This document shows positions 9,439 to 18,835 of a stretch of 64,000 nucleotides of DNA, piece after piece (the stretch's first letter is position 1; each line of letters opens with the position of its first letter). Where the stretch lies: positions 14,120-78,119 of the forward strand of contig JBEGWF010000146.1 of assembly GCA_041177965.1 (NCBI GenBank), given 5' to 3'. Both the position numbers and the translations under genes were made by a program. This DNA is from SXXZ01 sp041177965. Its GTDB lineage: Bacteria; Verrucomicrobiota; Verrucomicrobiia; Limisphaerales; UBA9464. The notes under the pieces were generated by a model that was not told where the DNA came from, did not search any database, and worked only from the letters and a program-made list of their open reading frames with translations.

Positions 9439-9969
9439 GTGAAACTGTCGGAACTGCATGTGGGTCAACGGGTCATCCACCCCCAACTGGGCGAGGGCGT
9501 GGTCAAGGCCATCAATGAATACGCCGCCGAGGTCCTCTTCCTGGAGGGCCGCAAGCCGGTCGAACCCGAATCCAGCGGACTGTCGCCCGCCGAATCCCAG
9601 GCCACCCTCACCGGTCTGGCGATGCCCTTGGAGGCCATGATCTCGCGCGTGGTGGATGCCATGGTCGATCGTCTGGGCTTGGAACGACCGGACGCTGCGG
9701 TCCACGAATTGGCCACCCGATGGAAATCCGGCAGGCTCGTCCTGCAACCGTCCGATCCGTCGCTCCAGGTCAAGGAGGTCGATCTCGAGAACTTCTTCCA
9801 CAAGCTCGTCCTCATGCGCAACCAACTGCGGGTCCTGGAGCAGAAGATCAACGCCAGCGAGACCCTGTCGTCGGCCGAGAAGTTCGACTGGCAGCAGTAC
9901 ATCACCCGCTGCTACGGGTCGATGACCACCTTCAACCTGCTCTTCAAGGACAAGGAGTCGCACTTCTGA
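9439..9969 (+). CDS. Conserved-looking protein of unknown function with N-terminal CarD/UvrD-tail-like strand pair
   Basis: I do not recognise this 176-residue protein by name. Its first 35 residues (LHVGQRVIHPQLGEGVVKAI, then AEVLFLEG) resemble the small Tudor-like fold of CarD and the UvrD C-terminus, which bind RNA polymerase. A linker and a helical region follow. Residues about 95-176 are helical and charged, with KEVDLENFFHKLVLMRNQL and an aromatic end (WQQYITRCYGSMTTFNLLF). No signal peptide or transmembrane helix is visible, so it is likely cytoplasmic. The start is GTG at 9439, without a Shine-Dalgarno sequence. It is divergent from yajC and 156 bases before the symporter gene. The RNA-polymerase-binding idea rests only on the N-terminal resemblance. 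Confidence 0.75.
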   Translation: MKLSELHVGQRVIHPQLGEGVVKAINEYAAEVLFLEGRKPVEPESSGLSPAESQATLTGLAMPLEAMISRVVDAMVDRLGLERPDAAVHELATRWKSGRLVLQPSDPSLQVKEVDLENFFHKLVLMRNQLRVLEQKINASETLSSAEKFDWQQYITRCYGSMTTFNLLFKDKESHF

Positions 9970-10125
9970 GCGGGGGCGTCCCCGGCCACGGCCACGCCCC
10001 GAACGCCACCCCGCCCCGCGGCCGTGCGAGCGGGTCCCGGGAGCACGGCCGCGACGGGGCTTGCCATTCGCCCGGTTCGCCCAAGACTCCGCGCCGAACG
10101 TCCCCCTCGACATCACCAATCCGCC

Positions 10126-11922
10126 ATGCACCTCGCGACGCTCGACTGGATCATCATCGCCGCCACGTTCGTCCTGTACCTGGCCATCGGGCTCTTCGTC
10201 GGCAAATCCGCCGGCAAGGATTACGAAAGCTACTTCCTGAGCGGCCGGACCATGCCCTGGTGGCTGCTGGGCACCTCCATGGTGGCCACGACCTTCGCCA
10301 CCGACACCCCCAACCTGGTGGCGGGCATCGTGCGGCGGAACGGGGTGTTCGGGAATTGGGTGTGGTGGGCCCTGTTGCTGACCGGCACCACCACGGTGTT
10401 CCTCTTCGCCAAGCTCTGGCGTCGCAGCGGGATGATGACGGACATCGAGTTCTACGAACTCCGCTATTCCGGGAAGCCCGCCGCCTTCCTGCGCGGGTTC
10501 CGGGCCGTTTACCTGGGGATCTTCTTCAACATCCTGGTGATGGCGAACGTCTCGCTGGCGGCCATCAAGATCGGCGGGGTGATGTTCGGACTGGATCCGA
10601 TGAACACCATCGTGGTGGCTTCGGTGGTCACGGTGGCCTACAGCATGGTCGGCGGCCTGACCGGGGTGCTCCTCACCGACCTCGTCCAGTTCATCATCGC
10701 CATGGTCGGCGCGATCTGGGCGGCCGTGCACGTGGTGGGACTGCCGCAGGTGGGCGGACTGGGCAAGCTCCTGGCCGACCCGCGGGTGCAGGCCAAGATG
10801 GATGTCGTGCCCGATTTCGCCGCGACCCCCCATGACCTGGTCATGGCGGTGTTCCTGGTCCCCCTCCTGGTCACCTGGTGGAGCATCTACTATCCGGGTG
10901 CCGAACCGGGCGGCGGTGGCTATGTGGCCCAACGCCTGTTGGCCGCCAAGAACGAGAAACACGCGCTGGGGGCCTGCCTGTTCTTCAACGTGATGCACTA
11001 CGCCCTGCGGCCCTGGCCGTGGATCCTGGTCGCGCTGGCCTCGCTGGTGGTCTTCCCGGATGTGGCGTCGTTGCAGGCCCGCTTCCCCCACCTGGATCCG
11101 AAGATCGTCCAGGACGATCTGGCGTACCCGGCCATGCTCACCTTCCTGCCCCAGGGCCTGATGGGGATCATGGTGGCCTCGCTGGCGGCCGCCTACATGA
11201 GCACCATGTCCACGCAGGTGAACTACGGGTCGTCCATCGTGGTCAGCGACCTCTACCTGAGGTTCGTCAATCCCAAGGCCAGCGACTCGCAGCAGGTCTG
11301 GCTGGGCAGGGTGGTGACCGTGGTCCTGATGTTCGCCTCGTGCTGGCTGGCGCTCCGGATGAAGGACGCCCTGTCCAACTTCAACCTGATGATGCAGGTG
11401 GGCGCCGGCACCGGTCTGGTGCTGATCCTGCGTTGGTTCTGGTGGCGGATCAATGCGGCGGCCGAGATCGCCGCCATGACCCTTTCGTTCGGCATGGCCC
11501 TCTTCTGGCACTACTCCAGCGTGGGCAAGGACCTCCCGGAATGGAAGCAGATGGTCCTCGGCGTGGCCGTCACGACGGCGGGCTCCCTGCTGGTGGCCCT
11601 GCTGACGGGGCCCACCGAGACCGAGAAATTGCGGGAGTTCTACTCCCGCGTGCAGCCCGGTGGCGCGGGATGGAAGCCCATCCTCGACCGGGCCGGTCAT
11701 GAGCGTGTGCAGATCCAGGACACCCGTTTGGGCACCGGTTCCGACCTTGGCGCCGGCATCGTCTGCTCCATCCTGGCCTCGATCGGCATCTGGGCGCTGA
11801 TCTTCGCCGGAGGTTGGTCCATCTATGGGCGGTGGACCCATGCGGGGATCGCCCTGACGGTGACCTTGGTCTGCGGAGCGCTGCTGCCCGGCTTCATCCG
11901 ACGCCTGCGGATCCGGGACTGA
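10126..11922 (+). CDS. Sodium:solute symporter family protein
   Basis: Inner-membrane transporter of the SSS family that should couple sodium entry to uptake of a small organic solute. The 598-residue protein begins with a helix at LDWIIIAATFVLYLAIGLFVG and then has the family motif YFLSGRTMPWWLLGTSMVATTFATDTP, given here in two parts: YFLSGRTMPWW and LLGTSMVATTFATDTP. Around 13 or more hydrophobic segments follow. GGLTGVLLTDLVQF and AAYMSTMSTQVNYGSS match the helices that line the sodium and substrate sites. A charged cytoplasmic segment at about 480-530 precedes two last helices. The ATG at 10126 starts the first helix correctly. The substrate is not visible; neighbouring genes do not settle whether it is a sugar. 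Confidence 0.9.
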   Translation: MHLATLDWIIIAATFVLYLAIGLFVGKSAGKDYESYFLSGRTMPWWLLGTSMVATTFATDTPNLVAGIVRRNGVFGNWVWWALLLTGTTTVFLFAKLWRRSGMMTDIEFYELRYSGKPAAFLRGFRAVYLGIFFNILVMANVSLAAIKIGGVMFGLDPMNTIVVASVVTVAYSMVGGLTGVLLTDLVQFIIAMVGAIWAAVHVVGLPQVGGLGKLLADPRVQAKMDVVPDFAATPHDLVMAVFLVPLLVTWWSIYYPGAEPGGGGYVAQRLLAAKNEKHALGACLFFNVMHYALRPWPWILVALASLVVFPDVASLQARFPHLDPKIVQDDLAYPAMLTFLPQGLMGIMVASLAAAYMSTMSTQVNYGSSIVVSDLYLRFVNPKASDSQQVWLGRVVTVVLMFASCWLALRMKDALSNFNLMMQVGAGTGLVLILRWFWWRINAAAEIAAMTLSFGMALFWHYSSVGKDLPEWKQMVLGVAVTTAGSLLVALLTGPTETEKLREFYSRVQPGGAGWKPILDRAGHERVQIQDTRLGTGSDLGAGIVCSILASIGIWALIFAGGWSIYGRWTHAGIALTVTLVCGALLPGFIRRLRIRD

Positions 11923-12058
11923 TCCCACCCCCGGTTGGTGGTGCCCCGTGCCCCCGGGCGTGACCGGGGAAGGATCAGGCATTGCCCGCCCCCGGAACGG
12001 GCTCCATTATCCCGTCGCCCGGAGCGTCGGGCCGACCGGCGCACGGGAACCCAAACCC

Positions 12059-15000
12059 ATGGCCGGACTCTCCATGTCGCCCGTACCGGGCACCCGTGTC
12101 GTTCGACACGCCGGTGATACGATGACCTTCATCCTGACGGCGCCGGACGGCGGTGCACCCGACGGCTGGCAGGCACGCCTGCGGACCAACCTGGGCCGGG
12201 CGGACCGGGTGCGGGAGGAGATCCTGCAGTCCCACTTCGGAAAGCTGCCCTTGGCCGGTGCCGCCTGGCGAGACCTGCCCCTGCGACCGACCGCGGACGG
12301 GAACTGGGCGATCACCGTCCCGCTCACCGAGGTGGGCTACTTCAAGGCCAAGGCCTACGCGATCGATCCCCGTGGATTCCAGCACTGGCCCGACGGACCG
12401 GATGTCGGCATCAGCATCCAACCCTCGTGGACGCGGACGGCCAACACCGTGTACTGCGCGTTCCCACGCATGTTCGGCCCGTGGTCGAAGCATCGCCTCT
12501 CGACCGCGGAGGATCACCACACCCCGATCCTCAAGGCGCTCGACCAGGAGGGATTCACCGTCATCCCACCGAGCGGAACCCTGCGGTCGCTCATCACCGA
12601 ACTGCCCCACATCATCGACCGGCTCGGCTGCCGCATCCTGCATCTGCTGCCGGTCAGCCCCACCCCGACCACTTTCGCGCGTTTCGGACGCTACGGCTCC
12701 CCCTACGCGCTGCAGCACCTGACCCAGATCGACCCGGCCCTCGTCGAGTTCGATCGACGGACGACGGGCGTGGATCAGTTCCAGGAATTGGCCCGCGAGG
12801 TCCACGCCCGCGGAGCGCGTCTCATGCTCGACCTCGTGATCAACCACACCGGTTGGGGAAGCGCCGAATGGGAGCAACACCCGGAATGGTTCGTCCGGAA
12901 GCCCGATGGTGAGTTCGAGAGCCCGGGCGCCTGGAACGTGGTCTGGGAAGACCTGGTCGAGATGGATCAGCGCCACGTCGCCCTCTGGGACTACCTGGCC
13001 GACGCATTCCTGGTGTGGTGCCGCCGCGGGGTCGACGGCTTCAGGTGCGACGCCGGCTACAAGATCCCGCCCCACGTCTGGCAGTTCATCACGGCCAAGG
13101 TGAGGCGGGAATTCCCGGACACGGTCTTCCTTCTCGAGGGCCTCGGGGGCCCTTGGGACGCGACCGAGGCCTGCCTCGCGGAGGGCGGCATGCAATGGGC
13201 GTACAGCGAGCTCTTCCAGAACCACGGAGCGCTAGGCATCAGCGGGTATCTCGATCACCACCTGAAGGCCAGTGCGCAATCCGGTGTCCTCATCCATTAC
13301 AGCGAGACCCACGACAATTCTCGCCTCGCCGCCAATGGTGGCGTGCCCGGTCAAGCCGCCACCCCCGAGGGGCGGCGGTGGTCGCTCTTCCGCAACCGAC
13401 TGGCGGCCCTGACCTCCATCCAGGGGGGGTACGGGTTCACGGCCGGGGTAGAGTGGTGCGCCACCGAGCAGATCAACGTCCACAGCAGCCGGGGCCTGGC
13501 ATGGGGTTCCCGGGATCCGCTGGTCCCGGAACTGTCGGCGCTGAACCGCCTGATCAGCAATCATCCCTGCTTCTTCGACGGCGCGACCCTGCACCGACTG
13601 AGCGAACCCCACTCGCCCGTCTACGCGCTGGTTCGGCGATCCCATGACGGAGCCGACACCGTGTTGGTCGTGGCCAACACCGAATTCGAGGAGGAGCGCA
13701 CGATCGACCTGCCGACGAGCGCCTGGGACGAGCTTGGACGCCCGACCCTCGATCTCATCGGACATGCCGAGGCTCCCCGATTCGCATCGATTCCAGCATC
13801 GGCGGGCGGAATGGGAGCGATGATCCGGATCCGCGTCGGACCCGGGGCCACCCACTGTCTCTCATGCGCCGTCACCCCGGTGGGGCTTTCCGGGGACGCC
13901 TACCGCGACGCGCGACGGAGGGCCGACTGGGCGGCGGCCTGCGAAGGGCGGATCACCGGGGGGCTTCCCCGGATCGCCATCGACTGGAAAGCCCGGGCCG
14001 AGGCGGTGGCCCGCGACCCGGAGCGCTTCCTGGCCGCCCTGATCCGGGGCGTCGACCCCGAGGATCAGTCTCCCGGGTACTATCGTCCGGTCGTGGTCTG
14101 GCGGCTCCGGGATCGCACCCGGGTCACGCCGGTACCCCCGGGCCACTGGGTCCTCCTCCGGGACACCCATCCATTCCGGTGGACCGCACGACCCGCCCGG
14201 GGCGGACTCGAGCATCATGCCGAATCGATCCCCACCGGCGTCGACCACATCGCGGCCCTGCCGCCCGCTGGACATCTCGGGGAAGTGCTGCTCGAACTGG
14301 AACGATACGAGCCCACCGAACCCGGGGTCACCGCCACCCTGAGGTACCTCGCCCCGGTGCCACAGGATCTGCCTTCGGTGCCTCCCGATCCGGGCAACAC
14401 CACGGTGCTGCTGACCAACGGCCGGGGCGGCATGGCGCGGATGTGCCTCGACCTCGGCCGCATCCACTCCAAGTACGATTGCGTCCTGGGTGCGAACCTC
14501 CATCCCGAGGTCCCGGTCGATCGTCATGTCCTGGCCAAGCGGATCCGCGTCTGGATCAACGCCGACGGATTCATCTCGCCGCTCGACGCCTCGAACCTCG
14601 TCAACGTCGAGACCACCGCCCCCACGCATTGGCGCTTCATCGCCAACGCCGGCGATGGTCGCAGCGTCGAGATCCGGGTCGTGGCCGACCTGCTCGATGG
14701 CCGGAACACGACGGTCTTCCAGTTCAACCGTCCGGCCCAGGCGAGCCGCGATTCGCGGTTCGGAAAACCCCTGCCCCCGTCCTGCGATGTCCGTCTGATC
14801 GTCCGATTGGATCTGGAGGACCGGAATTTCCACTGGGAGACCCGTCTCGACCCGGAGACCGAGGGGCGGTTCATCCGGGCCACACGGAGTCTCCAGCGGG
14901 GCATCGGAGGCGGTAGCCCGGCCGGCGAGGTCCATGGTTTCGCCTTCGAACCCGACGCCTCGCGGGGAGTGAGGGTCCAGGCAACCCTGGGACGGTTCCA

Positions 15001-16468
15001 TCCGGCGGTCGAGTGGTGTCGCGACATCCCGCATCCCGTGGAGAGCAGCCGGGGCATGAACGGCTCGGGCGACGCATACAGCCCGGGCTGGTTCGAGATC
15101 CCGCTCGCACCGGGGGATTCGTCCACCCTCACCGTCTCGGCGGAGGCCGACGAGATCCCCGAGGAAGCCCTCACGGGTTTCATCCAACGGCGGCAGGACG
15201 CGCTCGCCTGCGGTGCCGCCTGCCCCCTGGAGACGCTGCTGAGACGCGCCATCGACAGCTTCGTCGTCCGACGGGGCGATTCGGTCACGGTGATCGCGGG
15301 GTATCCTTGGTTCCTCGACTGGGGACGCGATTCCCTCATCGCCGCACGGGGTCTCATCGCGGCCGGGCGCTTCGCGGAGGTGCGACAACTGCTGATCACC
15401 TTCGGCCGATTCGAGGAGGCGGGCACCCTGCCCAATTCGATCCACGGCGAGAACGCTTCCAACCGGGAGACCAGCGATGCGTCGCTGTGGTACGGGATCG
15501 TGGTCGAGGAATTGGCCGCGGCCGACCCCCTCGGGCCGGAGTCCGTGTTCGGATTGCCCACCGGGGACCGGCTGGGCCGGACCGTCCGCGACGTCCTCCG
15601 CTCCATCGCCTCCGGCTATCTGGCGGGCACCCCGCAGGGCATCCGGGTCGATCCGGACAGCGCCCTGGTCTGGAGCCCGAGCCACTTCACCTGGATGGAC
15701 ACCAACCACCCGGCCGGGACCCCGCGGCAGGGGTATCCCGTCGAGATCCAGGCCCTTTGGATACGACTGCTCCGGTGCCTCGACCACATCGGTTGCGAAC
15801 CGTCTCCCACGGGCGAGGCCTGGGGCTCCCTGGCGACACGGGCGGAGACCTCCTTCCATCGCCTCTTCTGGCTCGAGCAGGAGGGCTGGTTCGCCGACTG
15901 CCTGCATGCCCATCACGATCATCCCGCGGCCCACGCGGTCCGTGACAACGCGCTGCGGAGCAACGCCCTGCTGGCGATCGCGCTCGACCTGGTGACGGGC
16001 GAGAAGGCCCGGCGCACGGTGGATGCGGCCCAGCGGCACCTGATCATCCCCGGGGCGCTGCGCTCCCTCGCGCCGCTGGCGGTCCAACCGCCCCTTCCGG
16101 TCTGGCACCACGGACGGCTCCTCAACCATCCGGACCATCCCTACTGGCCGACCTACGAGGGCGACGAGGACACCCGCCGCAAACCGGCCTACCACAATGG
16201 CACGGCGTGGGTCTGGACCTTCCCCACCTTCTGCGAGGCGCTGGTGAAGGCCTACGACCTGGACCCCGCGGCCATCGGAGCTGCCCGGGCCCACCTGACC
16301 GGCGTGGATGAACACCTGCTGCGCGGCTGCATCGGCCACCTGCCGGAGATCCTCGACGGGGACGCTCCCCATCACCACCGGGGTTGTGACGCCCAGGCCT
16401 GGAGCGTGACCGAGGTGCTCCGGGTCTGGCGCTGGCTCCGGCGGCTTCCGGTCCCCGCCTCGGAGTGA
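12059..16468 (+). CDS. Glycogen debranching-type fusion: GH13 alpha-amylase domain plus GH133 amylo-alpha-1,6-glucosidase domain
   Basis: A 1469-residue two-enzyme protein expected to shorten and debranch glycogen or related alpha-glucans. Residues about 150-560 form a GH13 barrel with DLVINHTG, the nucleophile in GVDGFRCDAGYKIP near 330, the acid/base Glu in FLLEGLGG near 358, and the third acid in HYSETHDNSR near 419. Residues about 790-1040 contain TNGRGGMARM, typical of the domain that precedes GDE catalytic parts. The GH133 (alpha/alpha)6 domain fills about 1058-1469, with GYPWFLDWGRDSL, TPRQGYPVEIQALW and YHNGTAWVWTFP. No signal peptide is visible, so it is probably cytoplasmic. The start is uncertain: ATG 12059 is favoured, 12074 and 12122 are alternatives. 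The two-activity layout recalls eukaryotic debranching enzyme, with transferase and glucosidase in one chain. Confidence 0.9.
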   Translation: MAGLSMSPVPGTRVVRHAGDTMTFILTAPDGGAPDGWQARLRTNLGRADRVREEILQSHFGKLPLAGAAWRDLPLRPTADGNWAITVPLTEVGYFKAKAYAIDPRGFQHWPDGPDVGISIQPSWTRTANTVYCAFPRMFGPWSKHRLSTAEDHHTPILKALDQEGFTVIPPSGTLRSLITELPHIIDRLGCRILHLLPVSPTPTTFARFGRYGSPYALQHLTQIDPALVEFDRRTTGVDQFQELAREVHARGARLMLDLVINHTGWGSAEWEQHPEWFVRKPDGEFESPGAWNVVWEDLVEMDQRHVALWDYLADAFLVWCRRGVDGFRCDAGYKIPPHVWQFITAKVRREFPDTVFLLEGLGGPWDATEACLAEGGMQWAYSELFQNHGALGISGYLDHHLKASAQSGVLIHYSETHDNSRLAANGGVPGQAATPEGRRWSLFRNRLAALTSIQGGYGFTAGVEWCATEQINVHSSRGLAWGSRDPLVPELSALNRLISNHPCFFDGATLHRLSEPHSPVYALVRRSHDGADTVLVVANTEFEEERTIDLPTSAWDELGRPTLDLIGHAEAPRFASIPASAGGMGAMIRIRVGPGATHCLSCAVTPVGLSGDAYRDARRRADWAAACEGRITGGLPRIAIDWKARAEAVARDPERFLAALIRGVDPEDQSPGYYRPVVVWRLRDRTRVTPVPPGHWVLLRDTHPFRWTARPARGGLEHHAESIPTGVDHIAALPPAGHLGEVLLELERYEPTEPGVTATLRYLAPVPQDLPSVPPDPGNTTVLLTNGRGGMARMCLDLGRIHSKYDCVLGANLHPEVPVDRHVLAKRIRVWINADGFISPLDASNLVNVETTAPTHWRFIANAGDGRSVEIRVVADLLDGRNTTVFQFNRPAQASRDSRFGKPLPPSCDVRLIVRLDLEDRNFHWETRLDPETEGRFIRATRSLQRGIGGGSPAGEVHGFAFEPDASRGVRVQATLGRFHPAVEWCRDIPHPVESSRGMNGSGDAYSPGWFEIPLAPGDSSTLTVSAEADEIPEEALTGFIQRRQDALACGAACPLETLLRRAIDSFVVRRGDSVTVIAGYPWFLDWGRDSLIAARGLIAAGRFAEVRQLLITFGRFEEAGTLPNSIHGENASNRETSDASLWYGIVVEELAAADPLGPESVFGLPTGDRLGRTVRDVLRSIASGYLAGTPQGIRVDPDSALVWSPSHFTWMDTNHPAGTPRQGYPVEIQALWIRLLRCLDHIGCEPSPTGEAWGSLATRAETSFHRLFWLEQEGWFADCLHAHHDHPAAHAVRDNALRSNALLAIALDLVTGEKARRTVDAAQRHLIIPGALRSLAPLAVQPPLPVWHHGRLLNHPDHPYWPTYEGDEDTRRKPAYHNGTAWVWTFPTFCEALVKAYDLDPAAIGAARAHLTGVDEHLLRGCIGHLPEILDGDAPHHHRGCDAQAWSVTEVLRVWRWLRRLPVPASE

Positions 16469-16545
16469 TCCCGGGAAGCCGGTCGAAATAACCGGCCTAA
16501 ATCCTTCCCGAAGCCCTTCGGCGTCTCCTAGCATCCGCCCCGCAC

Positions 16546-18408
16546 ATGCGATCCGGTTCGGCATTCGACAAACTCCTGGAACGACTGGTGGGAGGCCTTC
16601 TGCTCTTCTCGGTGGCGTGGCTGACGTTCTGGTTCGCAGGCGTCAACGCCCGACAGGCCTGGCCCGCCTTCGCCGCCATCGGGGCGGCCGGTGCGCTCTG
16701 GATGCTCCGGACCTGGGTGGAATCGTCGCACCGCTTCCTCCTGCCGCCGGTCACCTGGGCGATCGCGGCGTTCTTCGGGTATGCCGCCTGGCGATGCCAC
16801 GATGCCCGGGTCCCCTACTGGGCGCTGCAGGAGGTCTTCCTCATCGGGATCTGTGCCATGGCCTTCTTCATCAGCCTGCACAACCTCCATCGGCAGGAGA
16901 CCTCCGGGTGGGTGGTGGGCGGACTCCTTGCCGTGGGCCTCCTCGCATCGGCCTATGCGATCGTCCAGTTCACCCAGAATTCGCAGCGCATCCTTTGGGA
17001 GACCCAGCCGCTGGTCTATTACAAGCGCTATGGGGCCACCTTCGTGAACCCGAACCATCTGGCGGCCTTCCTCCTGATGCTCATGCCTCTGGCGCTGGCC
17101 AACGCCTTCCTGGGTCGCGGGAACGCGGTCCAGCGGATCGTCGCCGGTTACGCCGCACTGATGATGATGGGGGGCATCGCCGTGACCATGTCGCGCGGCG
17201 GTTGGCTCGGGGCCGCCGTCGCCGTCGCGACCTTCTCGCTCTGGTTGCTGCGACGCCCCCAGTATCGCATCCCGATGGCGGTGCTGGTGGCGCTGCTCTG
17301 CCTGGGTGCGGTCACGTTCCTGTCCAAGTCCGAGAAGGCCCGGGCCCGGATCGACGCATTGACCGTGTCCGGCAAGAAGGACAGCGGGTTGTTCCGGGCC
17401 TGGATCTGGAAACCGGCCCTGCGGATGTGGTCCGACCATCGGTGGGCCGGCGTCGGTCCCGGCCAATTCGACTCGCGATTCCCCGCGTATCGTACCCCCA
17501 CCACGCCGTTGAGTCCCCAGCATGTCCACAATGAGTACCTCGAACTCCTGGTCGAGTACGGTGTGGCGGGCGCCGGCATCGTCGGATTCGGTTTGGTGGC
17601 CTTCGGATACGGCCTGTACCGGACATCCAAGCATGTCGAGCGGGGATCCTCGGACCTCGGGGTCAAGCAGAGCAACCGCACCGCGTTCTTCGCCGGGAGC
17701 GTCGCCGGCCTTGCCGGACTCGGGGTGCATTGCTTCTTCGATTTCAACCTGCACATCCCGGCCATCGCGGTCACCGCCTCGGTCCTGCTGGGCATCCTCG
17801 TGTCGAACACGCGGTTCGCCACGGAGCGTTTCTGGATCAAGTCCCACATCCCCCTGCGCTTGGCGGCCACCGGCGCAATGGGAGGGATGCTCTACTGGAT
17901 GATCCCGTTGGGGGCGGTCGCGGCGCGCGAGGATCTCCATCTGAAGCGGGCCGAACTCCGTCCGGCCGTCGACGAACAGTTCTTCGAGGAACTGGCCAGG
18001 GCGGCGTCGCTGGCCCCGGGGAATCCCATGACCCCGTACTGGTACGGGGAGGAGAAGCGCCGTCAGAGCTGGCAGGGCCTGCCGGGATGGGAAAAGCAGG
18101 CGCAGGAGGCCCTTCGTTGGCTCGAGAACTCCGCCAAGCTGGATCCCTTCAACGCGCGGACCGTGGTCTCGATGGGTTTGTGCCATCAGTGGCTCGGGGA
18201 TCTCCCCGCGGCCTCCGCGAGATTCGAGGCCGCACTCGAGCTCGGCCCGAACGATGTGGCCGTTCTCAACGCGCTGGCCTGGAACCTGATCGTGCGGGGT
18301 GAATCCGACCGGGCCCGGGCGCTGGTGGAGCGGTCCCTGGCGATCAATCCGTGGGACAATTGGGAGGCGCGATCCTACGCCGAACGGCTCCGATCGACCC
18401 GTCCCTGA
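16546..18408 (+). CDS. O-antigen ligase-like (Wzy_C) membrane protein with C-terminal TPR repeats
   Basis: Probably polymerises or transfers a surface polysaccharide or other glycan in the inner membrane. The 620-residue protein has about 10-12 hydrophobic helices in its first 450 residues. It contains RYGATFVNPNHLAAFLLMLMP, reading RYGATFVNPNHLAAF at its core, followed by SRGGWLGAAVAV. The large periplasmic loop holds the conserved GVGPGQF and QHVHNEYLELLVEYGVAG motifs of Wzy_C proteins. From about 470 onward the chain is soluble, with two or three TPR-like helical pairs (for example ASARFEAALELGPNDVAVLNALAW). The ATG at 16546 has no Shine-Dalgarno sequence. Proteins of this layout also occur in pilin glycosylation and in unassigned exopolysaccharide systems; no glycosyltransferases are adjacent, so the partner pathway is unknown. 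Confidence 0.85.
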   Translation: MRSGSAFDKLLERLVGGLLLFSVAWLTFWFAGVNARQAWPAFAAIGAAGALWMLRTWVESSHRFLLPPVTWAIAAFFGYAAWRCHDARVPYWALQEVFLIGICAMAFFISLHNLHRQETSGWVVGGLLAVGLLASAYAIVQFTQNSQRILWETQPLVYYKRYGATFVNPNHLAAFLLMLMPLALANAFLGRGNAVQRIVAGYAALMMMGGIAVTMSRGGWLGAAVAVATFSLWLLRRPQYRIPMAVLVALLCLGAVTFLSKSEKARARIDALTVSGKKDSGLFRAWIWKPALRMWSDHRWAGVGPGQFDSRFPAYRTPTTPLSPQHVHNEYLELLVEYGVAGAGIVGFGLVAFGYGLYRTSKHVERGSSDLGVKQSNRTAFFAGSVAGLAGLGVHCFFDFNLHIPAIAVTASVLLGILVSNTRFATERFWIKSHIPLRLAATGAMGGMLYWMIPLGAVAAREDLHLKRAELRPAVDEQFFEELARAASLAPGNPMTPYWYGEEKRRQSWQGLPGWEKQAQEALRWLENSAKLDPFNARTVVSMGLCHQWLGDLPAASARFEAALELGPNDVAVLNALAWNLIVRGESDRARALVERSLAINPWDNWEARSYAERLRSTRP

Positions 18409-18422
18409 CCGACCCGGAGCAG

Positions 18423-18444
18423 CGGATTTCCGGCGGATTTCCGG
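18423..18444. repeat. Tandem 11-bp direct repeat upstream of HPr
   Basis: Two perfect copies of CGGATTTCCGG lie head to tail, one helical turn apart, 37-58 bases before the HPr start codon. Each copy contains a small inverted repeat (CGGA-TT-TCCG). A TTGGCA hexamer starts two bases after the second copy (18446). The spacing is what a dimeric regulator binding one face of the helix would use, but the function is inferred. Confidence 0.55.
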
Positions 18445-18480
18445 ATTGGCAGAATCCCGCCGACAAAACAGTCTCCGCAC

Positions 18481-18780
18481 ATGAGTTCGGCCGCCAGCAC
18501 TGGCGAATCCACCACGCGCTACCGCGATGTCACGGTCCAGAATCGTCAGGGCATCCACGCACGCCCGTCGGCCTCCTTCGTCAAGCTGGCCAGCCAGTTC
18601 TCCTGCGATGTCTTCATCGAGAAGGACGGCGAGACCATCAACGGCAAGAGCATCATGGGTCTGCTGATGCTGGCCGCAGGGCCTGGCAGCAAGCTTCGCA
18701 TCATCTGCACCGGTGCCGACTGCCACACGGCGCTCCAGGAATTGTGCGCGCTGGTGGACGCGAAATTCGGCGAGGACTGA
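18481..18780 (+). CDS. HPr family phosphocarrier protein
   Basis: Small phosphocarrier of the phosphotransferase system or a PTS-derived regulatory chain. The 99-residue protein has the active-site His26 in NRQGIHARPSASFVKL and the regulatory Ser57 in INGKSIMGLLMLAAGPG. The 31-residue spacing between them equals that of His15 and Ser46 in classical HPr. This means it can in principle be a target of both EI and an HPr kinase/phosphorylase. It carries about 11 extra N-terminal residues rich in Ser and Thr. No EI, EII, HPr kinase or NPr-type genes are nearby, so sugar uptake cannot be assumed; a purely regulatory role is possible. gatC follows after 55 bases. Confidence 0.92.
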   Translation: MSSAASTGESTTRYRDVTVQNRQGIHARPSASFVKLASQFSCDVFIEKDGETINGKSIMGLLMLAAGPGSKLRIICTGADCHTALQELCALVDAKFGED

Positions 18781-18835
18781 CCCCGGGATCGACCCTCCGG
18801 TTCCTCCCGCCCCACGCCCCCCAACCGACCCGACC

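Noticed and set aside
18445..18475. A sigma-54-type promoter before HPr (TGGCA seen)
   Set aside because: The second element (TTGC-like) at the required spacing is missing.
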